Notes: a model not told the origin generated them from the letters alone. Counted from the stretch's first letter, positions 10,995 through 25,173 are shown. The stretch: DNA of 64,000 bases from Tillus elongatus (GCA_964006375.1 OZ023262.1:196727907-196791906); one strand, 5' to 3'. A program made the numbers and translations.

Positions 10995-13256
10995 CAATAT
11001 CAGGAGATGAGAGCAAACATTTAGTGAGTAATGATAATGGACAAAGGCAGATATATCTAGCAATAGAACAAAACATAGAAATAATGAGCACACACTTCAG
11101 AAGGAAAGACGTATACAAGGGAACATGAATAATAGCTGGACAAAATAAAACAAATCAAATAGATCACTTGTTAATAAAGGAAGAGCATGCTCTGCTAGTT
11201 ATCAATGTGAAAGCATGTAGGGGTGCGGAAGCTGAATCAAACCACTTGGTGAACGCTTTTCTACGATTCCCAGATACGTTGAAACAGGTGCAAAAAATAG
11301 TAGATCTACAAAAAGAACAAATAGCCCTGAACTACAGAAAGAGCATAGAGTGAGCATATAATAACGATAAGTTTCAGAAGACAGACGGCATTGAAAAAAT
11401 GGGAAAAGATTGAAAAGGCAGTGACTGAGGTAGCAAGATGAAACCTAACAAAGAAACAAAACAAAGGAAAAAGGATTGGATGTATGAAGAATGTAGAGCA
11501 GAACTGAAAAAAGTATGGTTAAGACAACAAATGCTTCAGACACAAACAGAGGAAAGCCAGAAAAAGGTATAATGAACAAAGAGAGAGAAAAAAATATATG
11601 TGTAGAACCCAGAAACGGAAATTTCTGGAAGAATAAATTAAAAACATAGAATGTAAATACAGAAAAAAATGAAATCCATAACTTCGACACAGACGTGAAA
11701 GATATAAAAAAGGACACCAAACTAGAGCAGTGTTCTTTAAAGATAAAGAGGGAAATTTGATGGGAAACGCAGAAGAGTTACCTAAAGGGGCAGAAGCTAC
11801 AGACAATCCAACAAAGCAAGAACTAGAAGAAATTTTACAAACAATGAAAAACAACAATAGCAAGAGTCCAGGTGAAAATAGTATCACGGCCGAAAATTTA
11901 AAATATTGAGAGGCTGTCTTGGTTAACAGGATGTACGAACTGGTAAAGGAAACTTAGAAAATAAAAAAAATGCCACAGAAATGTAACAAGACCATCATGG
12001 TAACCCTATTTAAGAATGGAGATATAACGGAATGTGGCAACTACAGAAGCATAGCTTTACCAGATGTGACCTATAAAATTGTGGCAACATTAATACAAAA
12101 CGACTAGAGACGTATGTGGACCCTTTGCTAGGGGAATATCAGACTGGTTTTAAAAAATTGATCTACAGTTTACCAGATACGCCGGTTGAAGCAAATGTTG
12201 ACAGGTTGTTACGAATATGAGATTCCAGTACATATGATGTTTATCGATTTGAAGGCCTCTTGAGACTAACTGAAAAGAAGCAGGCTAATTGAAATACTTA
12301 GAAAGTTTAAAATACCCGAGAGTTATAGTCAAGCTGGTATCTATGACACTACGTAACACCACAGGGGCAATTTGGGTAAATAGAAAGCTATGAGACGAGT
12401 TTGAGGTGAGAAAAGGAATAATGCAGGGCGATCCGCTGTCAACATTATTATTTAATATGGTTCTGGAGAAAGTGATAAGAGACAGTGGTATCAAAAAGAG
12501 CGGAACAATGTTTGACTGTGGTCATCGATGCCTTGCTTACGCAAACGACATCTTGTTAATGGCCAGAAATATATAAAAGCACAAAACATCACTACAAGTT
12601 TGGTGTATATAGGAAACAGTGTATGGCTTCAAACAAATAAAGACAAGTACAAGTACATGACAATTAGAAAGACTAAGGAGACTAATAGTGAACCTTTTAT
12701 AGTAAAAATGGAAAGGGGGAGTGTCTTGAACATTGAAGGGGTTGGAAATTACATGGACTCAGGTGTATTAATAGACAATAGATGTGATTATGCTGTAGAA
12801 GTTAACCTGACGATAGGAAAAGCCAACATATATGCATGAGGACATAATAGCTTCTTCAGAGCGAAGAATATCTCGCCCACGAGAAAGCTTAGAGTATATA
12901 AGACCGTGATAAGACCAACACTGACATATATATATGAAGCGAGTACAACGAACAAAAGACTGGAAGATAGAATAGTGATATGGGAGAGAAAGATACTGCG
13001 CAGAATTTTCAGGGGCAATAAAATAGATGGTATTTGGAAAAGGCGTACAAATACGAAACTGTATCAAAGGTATAGAGGACAAGCTGTGTCCCAGGTAATT
13101 AAAGCACGCAGACTATAGTGATTGGGCCACATAAAACGAATAGGTGAGGAGAGAATGCTAAAGAAGTGTGTTTGGTCAAATCCAAAAGGTAAAAGGAAGT
13201 AGGGCAGATCAAGAAAAAGGTGGCTTGAGGGGTATCTATCATAATATCGGTTCAAT
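10530..13256 (+). pseudogene. non-LTR retrotransposon (APE-type LINE), decayed
   Basis: Scattered frames give an apurinic-endonuclease-like domain and then a reverse transcriptase in the expected order. The endonuclease start VALQETHLK is near 10552. IDHLLIKEEHALLVINVKAC and AEAESNHLV are at about 11160-11260. The usual SDH triad reads SNH, so a catalytic Asp is lost. The RT fingers (ELEEILQTMKNNNSKSPGEN, YRSIALPDVTYKIV) run 11820-12080. The palm MMFIDLKAS is near 12237, and MQGDPLSTLLFNMV at 12420. The catalytic box reads LAYANDILL (12538-12549 holds YAND) where YADD is expected. The C-terminal part (RVYKTVIRPTLTYIYEAS, WERKILRRIF, WLGHIKRIGEERML) runs to about 13250. An AT tract sits inside the endonuclease region. 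Many stops make it non-functional. It resembles the element at 56001-58075 in its C-terminal region. Clade is not settled (RTE-like is possible). Confidence 0.85.
10909..10994. repeat. (AT)n(GT)n microsatellite inside LINE
   Basis: It interrupts the endonuclease part of the LINE just after a GNTNVKLGRED-like segment, without AT-core flanks. It therefore seems to have expanded in place. Confidence 0.95.
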
Positions 13257-13685
13257 AGATGTACCTATGGAACCATAAAAAACAAACACAGTTAAACTTT
13301 TTCCCATAATAAATCTGATAGAAATTATCCTAGGAGTGCTCTACTTAGTTTTTCCTCTCCGTAATGCATGTAGATTTTATTGAGTATTACAGTATATCGT
13401 TAAAAATTTTCGTTTTCATTTAAAATGATCCTAAAATGTGAATGCACCCTTGATGGCAGGCCCTGACTATATTCAAAGAAAAATCAGAGTCAGGAAGTGG
13501 GCGGACAAGCACACGGCATGTGCTAAATTAATAATCATATTTTGTTCCCTTTGGTGAACAAATGGTCAGTGCTCGCATGATTTAGATCAAATTACTAAAT
13601 TCAAACTTCTATAACTTTAGAGTAAATAAAGCAAATATATAACATGTCGATATGAGCGCAATCAGGAAAAAATATCAGTTCACAA
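13257..13685. other. spacer
   Basis: No gene or element recognised between the LINE 3' end and the next AT-core copy. Confidence 0.45.
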
Positions 13686-14665
13686 AAAAAGTCTATACGC
13701 AGCAAGTGCGGTACGGAAGTGAACTTTCCTAAAAATGTTTTTAATAGCAAATATGTCTCTTTAATGCAAACAGGCATCAATTTGGTCACCAGTATAACCT
13801 ATATAGTAGAAACAATGTACTATATTTTATCAAAATAACTTGCTTGAAAATTTACAAAATTTTCCCGAAAATAAACTTTAAATGTTTCCGAGAAAACTCG
13901 TGTCCTAGCCGACGAACCTTAGGTTAATAGCAAATTGAGTTATTGAATTTTGAAGCATTTAATGAAAATTCGCTACCAAAACGCTCCTACTGCGTCTCGA
14001 TTTGTTTTATTCTTACAAACATGCATCATATTTCGATGAAAATGCAAAAATGCAATGAGGAATGTTAAAAAAAATTGTAGTTATCACCAACGATTTATGG
14101 GCCACCCTGTGATTGTCAAAATAATTTTATAAGATGCAGCTTAAGACACCCTATAAGTAACGTATACAATTTTTTCTCGTATCTTGCATAATAACATTTA
14201 TATTGAGCTTTTCCGTATAAATGCGTCACCCTGTATATATGTAAACAGAAAGTTAACCGGATATGGATTCTAGATTCTAGAGGGCCTAGTTTGCTCTCAT
14301 TTGAAAAAATCTTTTTAGAATTCAAAAGCCGCTAAAATTAGCTAAAAATTATAGACCGTTAAACCATAAACTTAACTAAAACTACTGCCAAAGCATCAGG
14401 TAAAGTGTCTATTTCAAATGAATTTTCTGGAAATATTTTATTAAAATGAAGGGCAATGATGGTTGAGGGTGAAACTTAAGGATTTTCAGAACACTCTTTA
14501 CATAATCCGTATTTCTTTTACGCTCTTTGCCTAAAAGTTGCCAATTTTGACGTTTCAAATCGCGACTTTTTACGTTCTGAGGAAAACCCCAACTTTTTTC
14601 TCATTAATACCTCTAACTATTTTGTCTGTAAACTTACAGACCTATATTTTGGTAAATGGCTCACC

Positions 14666-14756
<91 letters not shown>

Positions 14757-14876
14757 AAGCTGACCCTGGATATGGGTTCTAGAGGGCCTAGTTCGCGCTC
14801 ATTTCAAGAAATTTTTTCTGAATGTAAAAGTCGGGATCTCCTCATTAGTGATTTTTTAAAAGAAAATTCACTAAAA
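13686..14876 (+). mobile_element. AT-core (Helentron-like) repeat, full-length copy
   Basis: The clearest plus-strand copy. A end: AGTCTATACGCAGCAAGTGC, closed by its inverted partner GAAAATTCGCTACCAAAACG at ~13968. The body contains a first B-like block at 14245-14345 (CCGGATATGGATTCTAGATT). This duplicates the terminal B block at 14753-14850, so the unit is internally repetitive. The AT tract is 14669-14752. It ends CTCATTAGTGATTTTTTAAA and AGAAAATTCACTAAAA. The flanks show no target duplication. Confidence 0.78.
14669..14752. repeat. (AT)n microsatellite
   Basis: Core tract of the 13686-14876 copy. Confidence 0.97.
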
Positions 14877-15110
14877 CGGGCACTTGTGAAGCCATGGGAA
14901 AAGTCTACGGAACGGTTTCACTAAGTTGGGGCAAGAACAAACAACCAGATATGCTATTCAAATTAAATTAAGTATTAAAACTTTTATCTCCCCTTTATCA
15001 GATTATTATTTATACAAAAACTTGCTAAAAAATTCATCGGAATAACAACAATCTGATTAGATAACGGTAAAGTGAAATGAGATTTTTTTAAATATTGATA
15101 AAAAGTAAAG

Positions 15111-15190
15111 TCACTAACTAGGATTAGAACTCGTCATGTCGGAGTCGACTATTCGATGTACAAGGCTCACCCAACTGGGCTACGCCTCAC
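15111..15190 (-). other. tRNA-like sequence (SINE head or tRNA pseudogene)
   Basis: The minus strand reads GCGTAGCCCAGTTGGGTGAG, a good D-arm/A-box, and 45 bases later GAGTTCTAATCCTAG, a good B box. The acceptor ends do not pair well, and AT-core DNA lies close by. A SINE head is more likely than a functional tRNA. Its head differs from the 205-556 SINE, so it would be a second family. Confidence 0.45.
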
Positions 15191-15354
15191 ATATATGTAC
15201 AAGCCGCCAGCAGGTATATCTCGCGATACATGTTAAGCGTCTAACGATAGTATTTACATAAAACAATTTTGATTTACAATAAATTTTTTGCTAATATTTA
15301 AACGAAATAAACTTAGGCACATATCTAGGAGGTTGTTAGTCATTTCTTGTCGTG

Positions 15355-15633
15355 TTTTTTTACTCATATTCGTAGGTACTCCTACCATAATGGTACGTAG
15401 CATACCCTTAATGTCAAAAACCAGCATGCCAAATTTAGTTGCCCTTACTTTGTTATTTCCAGAGATATAATTTTTTTCGAAAAAAAACACAAAATTTTCC
15501 GGGAAACCTGTGCCGATTTTCCTGACTAACGAACATATCCAAGCCACTTGCAAAGGGAAGGTATGTACTAAATTTGATCAAAATCGGCCGATTAATTTTT
15601 AAGTTATCGGTGTGATACATACATACACACACT

Positions 15634-15716
<83 letters not shown>

Positions 15717-15849
15717 ATATAAAAATTGAAACCGACCCTAGATATGGGTTCTAGGGGGCGTAGTTCGAGCTCATTTGAAGAATTTATTTCAAAATTCAAA
15801 AGTCGGGATCTCCTCATTAGTGATTTTTTAAAAAGAAAATTCAATAAAA
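15355..15849 (+). mobile_element. AT-core repeat, right half
   Basis: Body from GGTACTCCTACCATAATGGT through TTTTCCTGACTAACGAACAT and TTAAGTTATCGGTGTGATAC, then the AT tract and a complete B block ending AGTGATTTTTTAAAAAGAAA and ATTCAATAAAA. The A end is missing. Confidence 0.7.
15643..15713. repeat. (AT)n microsatellite
   Basis: Core tract of the 15355-15849 copy, preceded by an imperfect (AC)n/ACAT run. Confidence 0.97.
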
Positions 15850-16489
15850 GCGAATAATATATGATGTGTTTCATTAGGAAAACCTGTATTCAGCTAATAT
15901 TTAAAAAACACGATGTTCAATTGTTTTTCTAAGATGTCGATAGGAGTCAATAAAAAATCCTTAAAACTTTTATACTCACGATTTTTTTACGTAAAAAAAT
16001 TAGGAAGTTAAGGCAGACAAAATCTTAGGTGGACCATTGAATAATTTCAACAAAAAGAACCAGATCTATTTAAGCTCTAGTCGATATGACAACAGCGTTA
16101 AAGAAGCACGTTCCTATTTACCGGCCTCCAGCGATCCTCTTCAGGTCAGTAGAGTATGCTTAGGGCTCTGAGTGGCCCACAACAGCCAAAAATCTTCAAT
16201 CTTCACTTATTTAAATTTTAAAGAATGTTGCTCATCTACTTTATTCGATTATCCGCCGCTGTCTTATTAGTCTATAAATAAATTCACATTGGTCGTGTCA
16301 ACGACTGAATATACACTTAGTGATAATAAGTCTGTATAAAACTTGTCCATTCAAATTTCATGATTCATTTAACCAAGCCATGGAACTTGTTTCATAACTA
16401 GTAAAAGAGATTTGCAATTTGGACATCATTAAATATATGTTCATGAAACACAAGCTTTTGAAACAAATTGAATCAAATGATCCCAAGCA
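15850..16489. other. spacer
   Basis: AT-rich; nothing recognised. Confidence 0.45.
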
Positions 16490-16615
16490 AAAGTTAGCTT
16501 ACTTTCCTGATTTGGCTTAAGCTTTTAATTATACCGAACAAAAGTTATTTCCATAAAACTTTTTATTCGGTATAATGAAAAGCTTAAGCCAAATCAGGAA
16601 AGTAAGCTAACTTTA
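16490..16615. repeat. long near-perfect hairpin (~54 bp arms)
   Basis: The arm at 16490-16544 (AAGTTAGCTTACTTTCCTGA and onward) is the reverse complement of 16561-16615, with about two mismatches. The loop is ~16 bases and contains TTATTTCCATAAAA. The loop motif recurs directly at 16617 and in part near 16690. No transposon ends or coding frames are present. It could be a template-switch snapback, a tiny fold-back element or a small-RNA hairpin. Confidence 0.85.
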
Positions 16616-16818
16616 GTTATTTCCATAAAAATCCACAATAGACCTTATGGTTGCAGTGGAGGGACCGGTATGGCCCACTCACATTCAAACCTATTTCCAT
16701 AAAAAGGTGTTTCCTTCAACAACAAAAAATCAGTCAAATAGTTAACAAAAGTTGAAAGAAAAAACAATGATGATAACCCGCCCTATGAGTAAATTTGTAG
16801 TGTCGAAGAAGTAAATAG

Positions 16819-17075
16819 AAAAGTCTGGACGCAGCAAGTGCGTTGTGGTAGTGAATTTTCATTAAAATGTTTTTAATGGCAAATATTTATGTCTTTTCTA
16901 ATTTAAGTCATGACATTTGGTATAACCTATATAGTAGAAACAATGTACCATTTTAAATCAACTTTATTGTTTGAAAATGTGCAATAAGTTTCCAAAAGTA
17001 AATATTCCCGAAAAAACTGGTCCGATTTTTCTGGACAATGAACCTCTTCAAGCTATTTACACACCTGTCATTCTT
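16819..17075 (+). mobile_element. AT-core repeat, A-end fragment
   Basis: AAAGTCTGGACGCAGCAAGT, then ACCTATATAGTAGAAACAAT and TTCCCGAAAAAACTGGTCCG. It is cut before the inverted partner. Confidence 0.65.
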
Positions 17076-17678
17076 GTGTGTCTATTTAGTTGCCATGACC
17101 GACCTCATGAAACGGAGATATGTGTCCCTTGTGTTAATTCCTTAGAAATTAGTCAATAAATAAATAAATAAATACCATAACAAAAACATTAACCACAATA
17201 ATATGGAGAAAGATTCAATTAATTTGAAAGCGTATAACAGCGATTTTTATAAAGGTGTAATATATAATCAAACATAATGAAGTGATCGTTGCACAAGCAA
17301 ATTTTATATTGAACCTGAAACTACTATTGAAAAAAAAAGTGGAAAATGAGCTAATGACTTGGAACCACGGCCATAGATTGTCAACAACAACAACACACGT
17401 GCCAAGATATAATTATAAACAGAAAGCTTTTTGACAAACATTAAAAAAAATGTTTGCATGAAAATTTGCAAATAATTTCTTTCACAAAACTTCGCCATTT
17501 TGTTTACAAAAATTGGTTTAAGGAATGTTACACGAAAATTAAATTTTTGACGAAAATTTGCTAAACAATTATTATATATAATTATATAACCATTATTATA
17601 TGTCACGAAAATGTGCGATTTTTTTTACAATGACTTATTAACATTTATTTTACCAACACGCGGGCGTTGTTTCCATTC
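17076..17678. other. spacer with short (AAAT)n
   Basis: A short AAATAAAT run at 17156-17174 follows CCTTAGAAATTAGTC, which resembles a LINE or SINE tail. Otherwise nothing recognised. Confidence 0.4.
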
Positions 17679-18993
<1,315 letters not shown>

Positions 18994-19013
18994 ATTATTA
19001 AGTAATGGGCCTG

Positions 19014-19344
19014 TTCAGTGGTCGAAATTCGACCGTTGTTCATTAAATTTGTAAGTTTTAACGTTAATATTCCTGTTCTCTCATAGAGTTATACCTCTAC
19101 GATCGCAGTGCGACTGTTTTCACACAGAGTTTTATGAGTTTGACATTAAGTATGTACGCATTTATATACATCTGTTTGACCATAGAGTAATATGTGTTTG
19201 ACATTGACAGATTAATAATAACGGTCACCTTGGAACTAGCACGGACCGGGGGAATCCCACTGTCTAATTAAAACAAGGCATTGTTTAATCTATAATGTGT
19301 ATGTATGTGTAATTGTAACACAAACAGCTTTAACTATGCCAAAT
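19014..19344 (+). repeat. unclassified ~335 bp interspersed repeat, copy 1
   Basis: Closely related to 34808-35142 in the same orientation. Shared landmarks: GGTCGAAATTCGACCG (containing a palindrome), TGTGTTTGACATTGACAGAT, TAATTAAAACAA.GCATTGTT and CTATGCCAAAT. No ORF, Pol III boxes or inverted ends are visible. Confidence 0.75.
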
Positions 19345-19699
19345 CCCACACTCCTCGGTGAGCGCTTTAAAAAGGGTATAAAGTTTTTTTTTGCGTATTA
19401 ATATAATAACATAGATAATGTTAAAGTACCGGTAAATTAGCAGATTAGCGCAAATGTCCGTTTTTTGGAACGAAAATTCTGAGAATGCTTAGAGAAATCT
19501 CTGTATGTATTAACCATCAGACAAATGCTGTGCTCCTAAGTCCTCAATACAGTTAAGGGACGTAAGGCAAATTTGAGGTGCTATGCGAGGTAAACACGTT
19601 GCAAAGAGCTAGAAATGCAAAGTGTAAAGAAATCGCCATAGAAAAGAAGTTCATATAAAGGAGGGACCGTTCCTGGCCACCAACCGTTCTTGGCCAGGA
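19345..19699. other. spacer
   Basis: No feature recognised. Confidence 0.45.
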
Positions 19700-20203
19700 A
19701 GCCACAGCATAACTGAAACTACTGCCAAAGCATAAGAGAAAGGGTCTATTTGAAATTTATTTTCTGCAAATATAGTAAAATAAAGGGCAATGACGGTTGA
19801 CACTAAAACTTAAGGCTTTCTAAAACAAACTTCTTATAACATTTATTCTACATAACCCGTATTTGTTTCAGGTTCTTGGTCTTAAGCATGTCAACTTTCA
19901 CGTTTAAAATCGCGGCTTTGACGTTTTAAGAAGAAAAACTATAATTTATAATAACTTTTTTTTTATTATAACATAGGGATTCAAATTTTTGTACGTAGTT
20001 CACCTTTCATCATATAAACCAGCGTACCATTTTGCCATAGTTTTGTTATTTCTTGAGATATAAAAATTCTCTGAAAGAAAACACAAAATTTCCCGCGAAA
20101 AACTGGGCAGATTTTCCTGGATAACAAACTCATCCAAAAGGAAGGTACTCACCCAATTTGACCACAATTGACCTATTATTTTTTGAGTTATCGATGTGGC
20201 ACC
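19700..20203 (+). mobile_element. AT-core repeat, body fragment
   Basis: Body only: AAAGCATAAGAGAAAGGGTC, TTTAAAATCGCGGC, AACTCATCCAAAAGGAAGGT and TTTTTGAGTTATCGATGTGG. It stops exactly where an AT tract would begin. Confidence 0.65.
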
Positions 20204-20660
20204 TAAAAGTGCAAACAAAAAAAAAAGAATATATCAAAATTTTATGACTTTTCTTCTAGAAAACTCAAACAGGCAATTTGAAACATCAAAATTGGTGATT
20301 TGTTAACACACATTATAAAACTTAGCTGGGTTTTAACATTGAAATAAGTGTGCTCACAGCTGTTTCAAAGCTGTTGTTCTTCATTTGTCTAAAATATTTG
20401 CAGAAAAGTCATTTGAAATAAACCTTTTCTGTGATTTTATAGCAGCAGTTTAAATTATAGTATTTCTGATTTAAAAAAGTTTAAATGTTTTATTTAACAA
20501 AATAAATTTCAAACAATTTATCTTTTAGTGAATTTTTATTTAAAAAATTCCCTAATAGAGAGGTATCGATGGTGAGACTTTGCAAAAAAGTTTTCAAATG
20601 AGCGCTAATTTGGGCCCATAGAACCCATATCCGGGGTCAGTTTCGATTATTATATGTTGG

Positions 20661-21206
<546 letters not shown>

Positions 21207-21489
21207 AACCGATAACTCAAAAAATAATTAATCGATTTTGATTAATCTCGGCAAGTGCATTTTTTTTATTAATAGCTTGGATGAGTTCGTTATCCAGGAA
21301 AATCGGACAAGGTTTTCCGGGAAAATTTTGAGATTTCTTTCGAAACAAAATTTATTCTCCGAAAATTATAAAGATATTTTGATGAAATTTGGTGTACGTA
21401 TTGCTTTAGGAAAGACCTAACCATGTACGAAAATTTAGTTTCTAGGTTTACAGAAAATTGAGCTGTTTAAATTTGAAACATTCATTTTT

Positions 21490-21780
21490 AATATCACTGC
21501 GTTTCATTGACAATGGCAAAGCTGGCTTTTATGAGATCTAGTATGTCGTTGCCTGGCAATGGAACATTTGATATTATTACGCAGGTCTGTTAGACGCTGT
21601 AACTGACATTTATCGTATCGTATTAGATTGTTTATATGTTTATCTGTTTGAGTTGACAAATTATTTGTGTTATTTGGGAAATTTTTATATACAAGTGCAA
21701 ATTATTCCTTTATTAATGTTAGTGGGTGGACTAAACAGTGTTTGTTATGTTTTATCAACACATATAAAGGATCGAAGTTT
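21490..21780. other. unassigned insertion in AT-core copy
   Basis: About 290 bp unrelated to the family body. It begins near ATCACTGCGTTTCATTGACA, with no obvious terminal repeats. Confidence 0.35.
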
Positions 21781-22223
21781 TACAAAAGGCGCTGATATGC
21801 AACAGTTTAGTTATTTTCTCTCTGATGCTTTGGCGGTAGTTTTAGTTAAGTTTATGGTTTAACGGTCCATAATTTTTAGCTAATTTTCATACAAAAAATT
21901 CGTCAATGAGGAGACCGCGACACTGAAATTTTAAAAAGATTTTTTCAAATGAGCGCAAACTAGGCCCTGGAATCCATATCCGGGTTTACGTTCAGTTCTG
22001 ATCTGCTTACATATATACAGGGTGACGCGTTTCTACGGTAAAGCTCAATATAATTATTATTATACAAGTGACGAGAAAAAATTGTATAAGTTAATTATAG
22101 GGTATCTTGAGCTGCATCTTATAAAATTATTTTAACAATCACCGGCTGGCCCATAAGTCGTTGGTGATTCCTACTTTTTTTTTCGAACAGCCCTATTTTA
22201 TTGGATTTTTTATTGAAATATGT

Positions 22224-25173
22224 CCCACTAAGCATGGTAACTTACAAATGCTTACCGCAACGTTAAATAATCTACCATTAAGTAAGTTAAGTTTGCAACA
22301 TTTCTAAATGTTTGCAGGCAAAAAACCAATGCAAACTTACAAATGAAACTTTAACGTAACTTTCAAATATAATGTCTCGTTTGCCGGCTTGTTGTTTTTC
22401 TCCATTTGTAAGCTCACGTAAAGTTACAATTGTAATGTTTCTGAAAGTTTGTTTTAATTTGTAAACAAAATTTATTTGAATTCCCTCGTGTATTCTCGAT
22501 CGTATGTCATCGTCGTCCAATAGCAACATAGCAACACCGACGCCAACAGCAAACTGACTCTGACAAAGCGCCCGGCATTAATTAATGATGGTTTGTTGTT
22601 TACATTTTTTATAATTGCATCATCATAAGTTGTTATTTGATCTATGTCTATTTATTTTCCTGGAAGTTTTAAAGATTGAAAAATCTTATTGTAGCCTGAA
22701 TTGTTTGAATTTTGGGTAATTAAGTAATTCATTGTATGGAGTGTAGATTATGAAACATGGAGTATATCCACAAACATTTCAGGTAAGAATATCTAAAACA
22801 TCAATAAAATTAGTCACTTTTCTGTTGCATAATTGTTTTGGTATGTGGCTATTGGTGAATTATAAAATGGCTGCATTTATATTTTTATTTCTTTTCATGA
22901 AATATACTCTACAAAAAAGAAAACCTAATTGTTAAATTTTGTTATGTCCTTAGAAGCAGCCTGGAGATGTCTTACCTGGTCAGACCAATTCATTTTAAAA
23001 CGTTAAATATGATTGGCCTATGGAAGCATGTGGCTTATCCATAGCAATCGACATCATAAGAACAGTGGAACAGTATCCTATGCTATGGAACATTCATATG
23101 GGTTAACTAGTCAGCAGGCGAACATGTGTTTATCATGCAAAAAGAGCAATAAGGACTGCAACAAGAAAGCTGCCCGAATGTGTTCGAGGCTATATCCTTC
23201 TTCAGTTTATGTATTCAAAATATCCAGTGAATGATGAAGCTCGCAACAATACCAGGTGCAGGCATGAATTAAAAATACAGTTGCACAAAAAGGAGAAAAC
23301 AAAGCAGATGTTTGATTACTTGGGAATCAAATTCCTCAATTTTCTACCTAATGTTATTAAGATGCTCCCACTAACAAGATTACAGTAGGCACTAGCGGAT
23401 GTTATAAAACAAAAACCAAGGTGAAGGAATTTATTTGTGCTCTAAACTAATGTGTATAGTGTCTGTGTGTGTGAGTGCGCTAGGCTAAAGCTTTGGAAGG
23501 CAAGTTCCACTAGCCACAGACTTTTTATATATGTACGTAATTCATTGTAGTCATAATTTTGCTTTATTTTAACTCAATGTTTCTGAATGTACACAGACAT
23601 TGGCGGTACTATACTTACTCGATAGGGATAGTTACGACATGCGTGAACACTTTCAGAGACTGTCGCCATATTTAAGCTATTTTCGCAGTAAAGTTTTATT
23701 CATTTCCCTGCACTTGATTTATCCATTGCATATCTTACGTTTGCTTAATTAAACTTTTTCTAAAATCGAAATGAACGCACCATTTTAGATATTTCTTTTT
23801 CACAATAGTATTTGATATGTTGACTTTATTTTATGTAACATGTTACCTACCACATATTTTAGAAGCTAAAAAAATTCTCGCCTCTCAAAACATAATGCTG
23901 CAGAAGACTTTCTTTTTGTTATTGGTGTTTCACACGTTTTTCTAGACGACTAAGAGTTATTTAGTAAAACAATATCAAAAGCAATTAATTGGTATTCATT
24001 TAGAAACATGAATTTTTGAAATCGGTCAATTAATAACGATATCACGAGTTCAAGTTATCTATTTTGTCGCTGAGTTTTGACTAGAACTGCATTTTAGGCT
24101 AAACATGGACACTTGCTATATGTCTTAAATATCTCTATCGAGTAACTATAGTCGGTACTTATAAAGACAGTGACTTACCATGTACATTTGATGGTCAATA
24201 AAGTCTATCAGCAGAAATGAAATGTGTTGTAAGTCTTTAATTTTTTTATGTAATAAAGATTTTATTCTAATTAACATTGTCTTAAGTCATTTTTTACTGT
24301 TTTACAAGAAATATATATTATGTATAAATACACCTATACCTATATTCAGTATCAGTTTGTAACTTGAAATAAATTCAGTTAATCAAATAGTTTCCTTTTT
24401 TCAAAAATACTTGTATACATTGGTTAGTAATTCAAGTTGCAGTCTTTTAAAAAATCTATCAGTATGTACCATATTTGAAAAATGACTTCATCGATAATTT
24501 CTTTAAATCAACCCTTACGTTTTTGTTAGCTTTTTTAAAGTTCTAACATGTAAAGTTGTAGAAAACCAGCAGTTTTAAAATTTTTATTCATTGATTACAC
24601 CTTTTTTTTTTCGTGCTATCAACTCAAGATTTATAATAAAAATTTGAAATTTGGTCGTTTTGTATCGCTTGATGTGTACTTTAAAAATAGTCAACAAAAA
24701 TCTAAGGTTGTCATTTACAAAAATTATCAATGACATTTGACACAAATTGTATAATACATTTTTGAAAAGATTGTAACTGAGAATATTATCTGACTCCGAG
24801 CATTTTTGAAAAAAAGCTGAAGTAGATTAATTTGAATTATCCCAAAGTACAAACTTGCACTGTATATATAATATATACAATTGCAGATAAGTTGCAAATG
24901 TAAGTTTAAATTTTACAATTTTGCTAGGCCCTTTTAAAATTGACGCTTGCTGTAAGGTAACATTTGTAAGTATAAAGAAAGTTTGTAACAGCTCACTACA
25001 GTAAACTTGCAGTAAAGTTACAAAAGAAACACTTGCATATGTAAAGTCACTGGGGGAAAGATTTGCCATTTGCAACAAACTTGCAGGAAGCTTTCTGCAA
25101 GTTATCTATCAAACTTACACTTGCTTTGGAAAAGATTCTGCAATGTTAATGCAATATTATCTTGCTCAGGGGG
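22224..25173. mobile_element. unclassified ~2.95 kb DNA transposon with subterminal motif arrays
   Basis: The boundaries are defined by the AT-core body it splits: TATTGAAATATG on the left and GTTTGTAAGAA on the right are almost adjacent in the uninterrupted copy near 28690-28715. The ends form an imperfect inverted repeat, CCCACTAAGCATGGTAACTT on the left and CCCCCTGAGCAAGATAATAT as the reverse complement of the right. The first ~250 and last ~330 bases carry many scattered copies, in both directions, of short motifs such as ACTTACAAATG, ACTTGCAA and GTAAAGTTAC. Clustered subterminal motifs are typical of CACTA/EnSpm and P-type transposons, but I cannot assign a superfamily. The interior holds a broken reading frame (23008-23423). 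Confidence 0.6.
23008..23423 (+). pseudogene. unrecognised coding remnant
   Basis: One frame of ~139 codons has protein-like composition and only two internal stops (TAA at 23104, TAG at 23386). It reads MEACGLSIAIDIIRTVEQYP then MLWN, and later ECVRGYILLQFMYSKYP. The tyrosine-proline-x-leucine-tryptophan stretch is faintly reminiscent of the start of a MADF/Adf-1 DNA-binding domain, but the similarity is too short to claim. It sits inside the unclassified transposon, so it may be an exon of its protein or a captured gene. No start codon or splice sites could be fixed. Confidence 0.35.

Noticed and set aside
15111..15190. Functional tRNA gene
   Set aside because: A and B boxes are good, but the acceptor and anticodon arms do not form a cloverleaf by eye.
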